A DNA stretch of 64,000 nucleotides. It comes from Monocercomonoides exilis (taxonomy: Eukaryota > Preaxostyla > Oxymonadida > Polymastigidae). Both the position numbers and the translations under genes were made by a program. The notes beneath the pieces were generated by a model. The model did not search any database, had not been told where the DNA came from, and saw only the letters and a list, made by a program, of their open reading frames with translations. This document shows, in pieces, positions 56,901 to 64,000 of this stretch (the first letter of the stretch is position 1; each line of letters starts with the position of its first letter). The DNA lies in NCBI GenBank assembly GCA_001643675.2, contig LSRY02000038.1, positions 374,501 through 438,500 of the forward strand, in the 5' to 3' direction.

Positions 56901-59900
56901 ATAAAGTGTGATCCTTTCAAATAAGGAAGCAAGAATGAAGATGCAATAAACAAGCACAGGCTCACTGCTGCACAATCTCCAATTTTTGCTCTTGCTAATG
57001 CAACGTGGAGAATATGGGATAAAATTATATTGACGGTTTGGTGAAGCAGCTGAATTGACGCTAATGAAATGCAAACTGGACAAGATACAGTGGTATGAAT
57101 TGAATCAATAATTGAAGAGCACGTGAACAAAGAATTCGATGAATTTTTAGCGTTATCGTCACTTTCATCTCCTTCATATTCATTTCTAGAACTTAATCCA
57201 TTGAAGCAATTTTCCCTGTTGATTTGAGTAATAGTGGATCCATCTGCAGATGTTTCAGTTGATGCATTCAAAATGGACTCCATCAGTGAATTTGGTAATG
57301 CTGTTTCCATTGCACTTCCACTGACTTCTTTTCCAATTCTTTTATTTTCTGTTATTTCAACATCATCACTATCATCTGACTGGAGAAGCACTCTCATTTT
57401 GTGCTTTTCAGAATCATTTGTTTTTTCACTAGTTCTTTCTTCACCGACAGATGGACTTCTTGTTCTGCTTCTTCTTCGTTTAAAATTTTTATTTCCAATA
57501 TTTTCTTCAATATCTCCTTCTCCTTCTCTTCCTCTTGGATTTCTGAAGCTTTCTTCATAATCTTTTTCAGAAGTTACTCTTCTTTCTTTGTCTCCTTTCT
57601 TTGTTTCTTTTTTTTCTTTTTCTAAAGTCGTTCTTATTTCTTCAATCATGCTGTCATTCACCTCATTTGAAACTATATTGCTCCTATTTCTTCCTTTTGA
57701 ATTGATATCCTTTTCAATTAATTCATAAAAGTTTCTTTTTTTCATTACATCCATCTTATGTTTTTCAATAAAACTCTCAATTTCCTTATTGCAATTGAAA
57801 ACATATTTCATTCCATTTAGAGCATTCAAATTATCTTTTCCTGAGCGATACTCCATGGAAAGTGCATCAAACCAATCTGCAAACACAATCCGATTAAAAA
57901 GTGGACTGCATCGCTTTGTTGATGAAACAGATGAAAATAAATTTGAAGAAATAAATGCGGAAGATGAAACAGAAGCAGAAGGAGGAGTTGGAAAATGATG
58001 GCAACAACAATTCAAACTAATTTCAGAAGGGCTAACAATGATTGGTGCATATATCAATCTTGAATTCGTTCTGTGAATGATTTGCTCTCTTCCTTGAGTC
58101 AATCCTCCAAAAGGAGTAAAGAAACTTCCTTTTAGAATGAACATTATAATTTGCCTAATTCTTTTGTTTTTTCTATCACTCTGCTTTTTCTTTTCTTCTC
58201 TTTCTTCAATCATATTCTCACCTTCATCATCAAGTCCAAGATCAACAACATCAGAAGGTAGACTACAAAAAGAATTACCATTCTTCTTCTTTGTTTTCTC
58301 TTCTTTTGCTAATGCCGATGTCTTTTTCTTCTTAATTATTCCATGCCTCCTCAAAAATTCCCTGACTTCACAATCCTTTGACGCATTATTCATGCCCTGT
58401 AACCATCCTTTCTCTTCCAATTCCTCCAACATTTTCAACACTTTCATTGCCATATCTGTCTCCCCATTCATTCTCAAAGCACTTTCAACAACGACTCTTC
58501 GGAGTTCTTTTTGCTCCATATTCATCAATACAGAAGAACACATCAGCAATTCTGATGAAGAAGAGAAAGAGAAACCAATATTCGTTGGAGTTGGAGGAAG
58601 TGGAGAAAGATAACGGAAACATACTGAAAAAGAAGCAGAAAGCCATTCCATAGCGATTTGAAGAGCTGTGCACATCTCTGTTTGAACAACGAAAGGAGGA
58701 GAAGAAGGCGAAAACAAAGAAGATGAAAAAGTGAAATCGCTATTAGCTGTTGAATTCGAGTTCATTGGCATTGTCAGATGATGACACATCCCAACACACA
58801 ACACACTCAATGGAAGAGATTTACGTAAAAGCTTCAGAACGGATGATACAGAAGAATACAAAGGATGCTGCTGTCGTTGAATAAGAAGCATATGCCTTGC
58901 TCCGCAAGCAAAGAAATGAGAAAGAAGTCGTTCATTCATCATTGTTTCCGCTTTTTTGTTCTGAAGATCGTTTATTTTTTGTCGTTTAAGTCTTAATTTT
59001 GCTTCAATTTCTCTTTCAAACTGTGAATCTTCTCCTTCATCACTTGCTTCACCAGTTCCATCTCTATCTCTTCTTTCCATTGAATGAATGTTCAATTCTT
59101 CAATTTCACTATCTTCCCATCCTTCTTCTTCCATCTCCAAAATGTCTTCCTTCCAATCTCCATCAAATGAATCACTTTCATTATCATCATCTTTTTCTTT
59201 TGTATTGTCTTTTTCTTTTCTCTCTTCCACAGTATTAGAGGCTGATGCCACAGCTGCAATTGAAACGAGCATAGATGAAAATGACAAAATTGCCTCAAGT
59301 GGCAATGAAGGAACAGAAAATACATCGAACACAAGCGATGTAGATGCTGAAGCATATGAGTTTTTAACATTTCTTCCACCTTTTTGTTCAGAATTTGAAT
59401 GGTTTTTTGAAGAAGATGATTTACGATTGTTCTTTTTGGATTTTTGTTTGCGTTTTCTGGGCTTTTGTCTATCATCGTTTTCATCAAATTCTTCTTCCTC
59501 CTCCTCTTCACCTTCGTCATTTTCATCTGAATTCTCTTCATTATTCTCTTCATCTTCATCTTTCTCTTTCCTCTCATTTCTCTCTCTCTTTCTTTCTCCT
59601 TCTTCATCTCTTCCTCTTTCTCCTTTCATTCTCTTCATTCTCAACAACCAGCTATCTCTCACATCTAACAGTATTTCTAAGCATTGTTCCAACGAAGATA
59701 CTCGAAAATGCGTTTTAGCTACAGATTCAATCATACTTTTCTCCATTTTTCTTTCCATTTCATCAGAATTCGAACTTTTTTGTCCATTTTTTCCAACATT
59801 TTCTTCATCTTCTTCCACACTTCTATATTCTTCTCTAACCATTCCACTTTTTTCTTTCTTCATCTTCCTCTTCCTCTTTATCATTTTCACTATTCGTTTT

Positions 59901-62900
59901 CTTTCTCTCAAACTCTCTTTTTCTCTTGCCATGACCATCACAACATGTCCCATTAGAACATCAGCACATTCAGCAATTAGTGATGCTTTTGCTTTATTCA
60001 GCTCTGAACCTCCTCCATTTCTATTTATTGATTCCTTTTCTTTATTTTTTTCTTTTCCATCGATTTCTTCATTTTCTTCATCATTCGCATCATCATTTCC
60101 TTCTTCATTCTCTTTCTTCATCGCCCTTTCCTTTTCTCTTCCATTACCTCCTTCTTCCACTTCTTCTCTCTCAAAACCTAATTCTTCTTCCGTCGCATGC
60201 GTAAGGAAAGCAGTTGTTTCAGTTAAAAGAGACCAGAGCTGAGATCGGATCAGAGTGAAAATTTGAAGAGGAAAGGAAAGGTCAGATGGAGGAGAAGAAG
60301 GAGAACTAGTCGAAGACAACATTGCAAGCTTCTTTTGCATTGCATTCTGGTCTTTGAAAAGCGCAACGAAAGACCAGTTTTCATCAAATGGATTTAATAA
60401 CAGTTGCTTTGAGGGGTAATTCAAGTTCCATTCACAATTTTGTTGCAAAGATTGATTGATAGATTGTTCAAAACCATCTTCATTGAAATTAAAATCATTA
60501 TCATTTTCTGTCTCTTCTTTATCTTCTTCATTATCCATTTCTTTTCTTCTTCCTGTTTCAATATCCTTCTTTCCATATCCTTCTTCAGCTTTGCCACATT
60601 GAAAGAACCTTTCACCATCAAACAATGGAAAATGAACAAAATAAAATAGCAACAACAGAAAATGATGAAGAGGCTGCTTTAGCATCGCAGAACTCATCAA
60701 ATACATTGAATTTAGGTTAAAAGATGATGTAGAAGAGGCAAACGCTCCTCTCTCCACAAGTTTCCTTTGATCTCTTTCTCTTTTCAGTTTTTCTGTCAAT
60801 TCCTTCATAATGGAAGAAGCAGAAGCAGAAGCAGATGGCGATGAGGATGATGATATATTCGACTCATTCCACAAACACCATTCATTCCACTCGAATTTTT
60901 TTGTTGTTGGAAAAAGAGAAAGAGGAGAAGAGGAATTTATTGAAGAATAGGAAGAAGAAGAAGAAGAGGAAGAAAGCAATGAAGAGGAAGAGAATGCACT
61001 CTTTGTACTTGACACACAATCATCAAAAGAAACATAGATGAGAGAAGAAGAAGGACCAGGTGTGCGGAGGAGAGTAAAATGGAACTGCAGAGGAGAAAGA
61101 AGAAGATGAAGGAAGGAAGAAAAAGTGGTGGTGATGAATGAAGAGAAATGAGAGTATTTGGAATATATGTCTGGATGTTTTAGTGCTATTTGTGAAGTTG
61201 AAAATGAAGAAGAAGAAGTTGATGATGATGATGATGATGATGAAGATGACGAAGAGGAGGAGGAAGAAGAACTTGGACAAGAAGAAGACATTACAGAAGA
61301 AGGAAAATACAATGGAACACTTCCCGCAACGTTTAATAAGAGAGCGGAAAACTGGATCAAATAAAAATACAAGAGCGATTTGGAATGTGGATCTGAAAGC
61401 AAGACTCGATTTAGCCTATTGAGGAGAGAAGAAGACAGAGAAGGAGATTCAGAAATGTGCTGTGAGAGGAGAAGGTGAAGTGTGGAAGAAGAAGAAGAAG
61501 ATGATGATGATGGCAATGATGAGATATTTGAGGATGAAGATGAAATGTTTTGTGTTGTGAGGCTGTTTGAAAATGACAATAAGTGATTTGAAGTGAACGG
61601 AACAAGATTCTTTAAATGAGAAAAATAATTTGTAGAAACAACAGAATTAAAATGAGAAGAAGGAGAAAAAGAAGAAATATCAGCTAAAAATGGTACAATG
61701 TTCCAACAAACATCTAAAACGAGTTCATTTAGAATAACAAAAGTTGCATCAATTGCACAGCATCTCACAAACCAATCAGGATGAAGAAGAGATTTCCTGA
61801 TGATTAAGTCTTCCTTGTTGAACAAGGAAAGAGAAAGACGAAGAAATGGGAGAAGAAGAAGAAGGAAGGAATGAGAAAGAGAAGGAAGGAGAAAAGGAAG
61901 AGATTCGAGGATCGTGTGCAAAGAAGAAGAAAAAGATGACGAGGAAGAGGAAGAGGAGGAAGAGGAAGTTGATGATGACAAAGAAGGAGATAAAAGAGAA
62001 TAATTAACAGCAGACGGAGCTAATGAGGACGGAGCTGTCGAAACAGATGCGACTACAACAAGAGAAGAAGGAGGAAGCAGAGGAGGCAGCGACAAACGCA
62101 GAACATGATTGAATGAACTCGCACATGAAAGGTGAAATGAATGAAAAGGTGACAATTTTGACACGAAATGATACGATTTGAAAGAAGAAAATGGCAATAC
62201 ACAAGACAGAGATGACATATATTCATTTTGGATCATCTGAAGATAAGCAATGCCTGCTTCCTCGCTCATCCCAATGCAACTGAAATATCTCCTCCAGTTC
62301 TCAATGTTGTGTCTCATTATCACTTTTTCACCGATTGTTTTGTTGAAATCTTTCTGTGAATGTGTCATTGAACTTGATGTGCTCTCAGCTGATTGAAAAT
62401 TTGAATCGAAACAATCCGTTCCAGATAAACAGGGCAACTCTGAATAATTCTTGTGAATTCGACTTTTCATTTTCTCTCCTCTCCTCCTTCTTTTTCTCCT
62501 CATTCTCCTCATCTTCTTTTCTCTCTCTTCCTCTCCTCCTTCTCCCCTGTCTCCTTCATCTTCTCTTCCCTCTTCTCTCCAAATAACAGACTCTTCATCC
62601 CACCCTCCTCTCTCATCCTCCGCATTCCTCAATCCCATCACATTCTCCAACATTCCTACTTCTCCTCCACCCAGCGCCCATTCAAGCACCCACTCCACTG
62701 CCACGCACACACTCCTGTTTGCACAGGAACCATTCATCAGCGTGTCTGCCAGGAACTGCAAGATCGAAGAGCGGGAATGCGGATGAGAGAGAAAGAGCCA
62801 GGAAAGCGCAATACAGGCAGAAAGAAAGGGAGGAAGTACAACAGCTCGGAGGAGAGGGAGAAGGAAAGGCAGAGGGTCGAATACGGGGGTAGTGGAGGAG

Positions 62901-63738
62901 AACGAGCGACTTTGCACAATAAAAGAATGAGATGAGGAGGATGAGGAGGAGGAAGATGAGGAGGAAGATGAGGAGGAAGATGAGGAGGAAGATGAGGAGG
63001 AAGATGAGGAGGAAGATGAGGAAGAAGAGGAGGAAGAAGTATTCAAAACTTCCAGCCTCTCAGCAAATGGTACATACTTTGCATTCTCCCTCGCTGCAGC
63101 TTCCATCCCCATCATCACCATCTTCCCAGCTGCAAAGGCCTCTCCAATTCTCTTCACAGCTTCGCTCACAAACAACGCAAGCATCCTCTCTTTCTTCCCT
63201 GCTTTTCCACTGAAGTTGCTTCCACTGCCACCACCAGCAATGCTGCTATTTCCAGAGCCATTGAGGCACTTGCTCATGCTCGCTGCACTATTACAACTAG
63301 ATTTTTCGCTCCCGCCAGAAAATGAATGGGCAGAGAGATAGTTCAGATAGAGAAGGAAAGTAGGGGTTGACTCGAGCAATATGCGCTGCATGAGGAGACA
63401 GAGAGGCTGAGATATCACGTCCCACTCGCGGCATCGAGCGATGAGGAGGAAGAAAGATAGCTTGACGTTGGGGATCGAAGGAGGAGGAGAAGCTGAAGAA
63501 GAAGATGATCGAGTTCTTTGATTCGAAGTGCGACTATCTTGAACAATTGATTGTGAATCGTCGGAATGAATACTCAGATTGCTTTCATCATTTTCATTAT
63601 CATTATTATTATCATCTTCAACTTCAGTTTGCTCTTCTCTTTCTTCTAAAACGCCTTTCTTTCCATTCTTCTTCGTGATATAGCGATATTCTTCTCGGAT
63701 TGTTTCCAAAAGACATTCTTTTTCTGGCTGGGGCATTT
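53945..63738 (-). CDS. FANCI-like DNA crosslink repair protein, 5' partial
   Basis: One exon of 3263 codons, much longer than animal FANCI (about 1,330) because of long Ser, Glu/Lys and Asn-rich insertions. An AG acceptor (ATATATTAG) lies directly before the ATG at 63736, and the start of the FANCI N-terminal domain is missing, so earlier exons probably lie beyond 64000. The assignment rests on two local matches recalled from the family: the monoubiquitination region (here LIIRKSLLHPDWFVRCCAID, residues about 644-664) and the C-terminal FKIQGKIV segment (about residue 2800), equal to the FKIKGNI of animal FANCI. FANCI pairs with FANCD2 as a clamp on DNA in interstrand-crosslink repair. The position of the acceptor lysine (human K523) is Cys 659 here. 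A charged 450-residue tail follows the conserved C-terminus. FANCD2 was considered, but its acceptor motif differs. Confidence 0.72.
62937..63040 (-). repeat. 12-bp tandem repeat coding a Ser tract in FANCI
   Basis: The plus strand shows tandem copies of GAGGAGGAAGAT, about eight to nine in line, and the minus-strand frame reads them as Ser codons (TCC, TCA, TCT). It forms one of the long Ser runs in the N-terminal third of the protein, near residues 233-268. Confidence 0.85.
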
Positions 63739-64000
63739 CTAATATATAAAAAAAACATAAGTGTTGAGAAAAAAAATAAATAAAAACAATTAATATTTAA
63801 TGTTTAAAAGAAAAAAGCAATTTAATAATCATAATCATAATAATAATAAAAATTACAAAGTCAAAAATAAAAATTCTGCAAAAAAAAAAAAAAAAAGAAG
63901 AAGTTTAAAAAAAAAGAATTCTTTTTTTAAAAAAATTGGGGAAAAAAATATTTCCAAAATATTGAACAAATTATTATTTTTCAAAAATTTCTTCGCAACA
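63739..64000. other. Probable FANCI intron at window edge
   Basis: Very AT-rich DNA with A and T runs and no open frame. It precedes the AG acceptor of the FANCI-like exon on the minus strand, so it is probably an intron whose donor lies outside the window. It is less likely to be an intergenic region. Confidence 0.55.

Noticed and set aside
53945-63738. FANCD2 as an alternative for the FANCI-like gene
   Set aside because: The local match around the acceptor site and the FKIQGKIV C-terminal block fit FANCI; the FANCD2 acceptor segment as I recall it is different.
1-64000. CRISPR arrays, bacterial operons, rRNA genes, telomere repeats
   Set aside because: None seen. Tandem repeats present are microsatellites or coding repeats, and the genes are eukaryotic with introns.

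Overview
This window looks like nuclear DNA of an anaerobic, flagellated protist, most likely an oxymonad such as Monocercomonoides. That is an inference; no rRNA or other species marker is present. The DNA is AT-rich, the standard genetic code fits every gene (TAA, TAG and TGA all act as stops), and genes carry short spliceosomal introns (51 to about 360 bp, donors often GTGTG or GTTTG). There is a tRNA-Tyr with an intron, a ciliary gene (CEP290), the DNA-repair genes MRE11 and FANCI, and a pair of giant Cys/Gly-rich beta-helix surface proteins joined to a kinase-like tail, a type I recall as expanded in oxymonads.

Layout. 1-2840: gene-poor, purine-rich repeats. 2908-11094 (+): giant beta-helix membrane protein A. 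11095-14815: no convincing gene; degenerate repeats and a 38-A tract. 14816-18374 (-): MRE11 in four exons, rebuilt here. 20048-24090: a small candidate Cys-motif gene, two copies of a foldback MITE and a broken pogo-like transposase. 24461-32623 (-): protein B, a close paralogue of A in opposite orientation. A and B therefore form an inverted repeat of about 8 kb per arm around the MRE11 spacer. 33150-41417 (-): CEP290-like gene in six exons. 41875-43965 (-): secreted LysM protein with a BPSL0067-like amidase domain, probably bacterial in origin. 44299-44382 (-): tRNA-Tyr. 44996-50771: a transposon cluster with two DDE_4 (Harbinger/IS5-like) transposases sharing an intron position, then a complete pogo/Jerky-like element with 40-bp terminal inverted repeats and a TA target duplication. 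50774-53944: mostly empty, with a degenerate relative of the 20-kb candidate gene. 53945-63738 (-): FANCI-like gene with very large low-complexity insertions, its 5' end beyond the window.

How the parts relate. MRE11 and FANCI belong to DNA double-strand-break and crosslink repair, CEP290 to the ciliary transition zone. The LysM/amidase protein is probably secreted to digest bacterial walls. Proteins A and B look like surface receptors or adhesins with a degenerate kinase tail inside the cell. They are nearly identical apart from a cassette of about 1 kb in the ectodomain and the extreme C-terminus, which suggests gene conversion or diversification. Gene models rest on reading frames, splice signals and remembered family motifs; no alignment or search was run.
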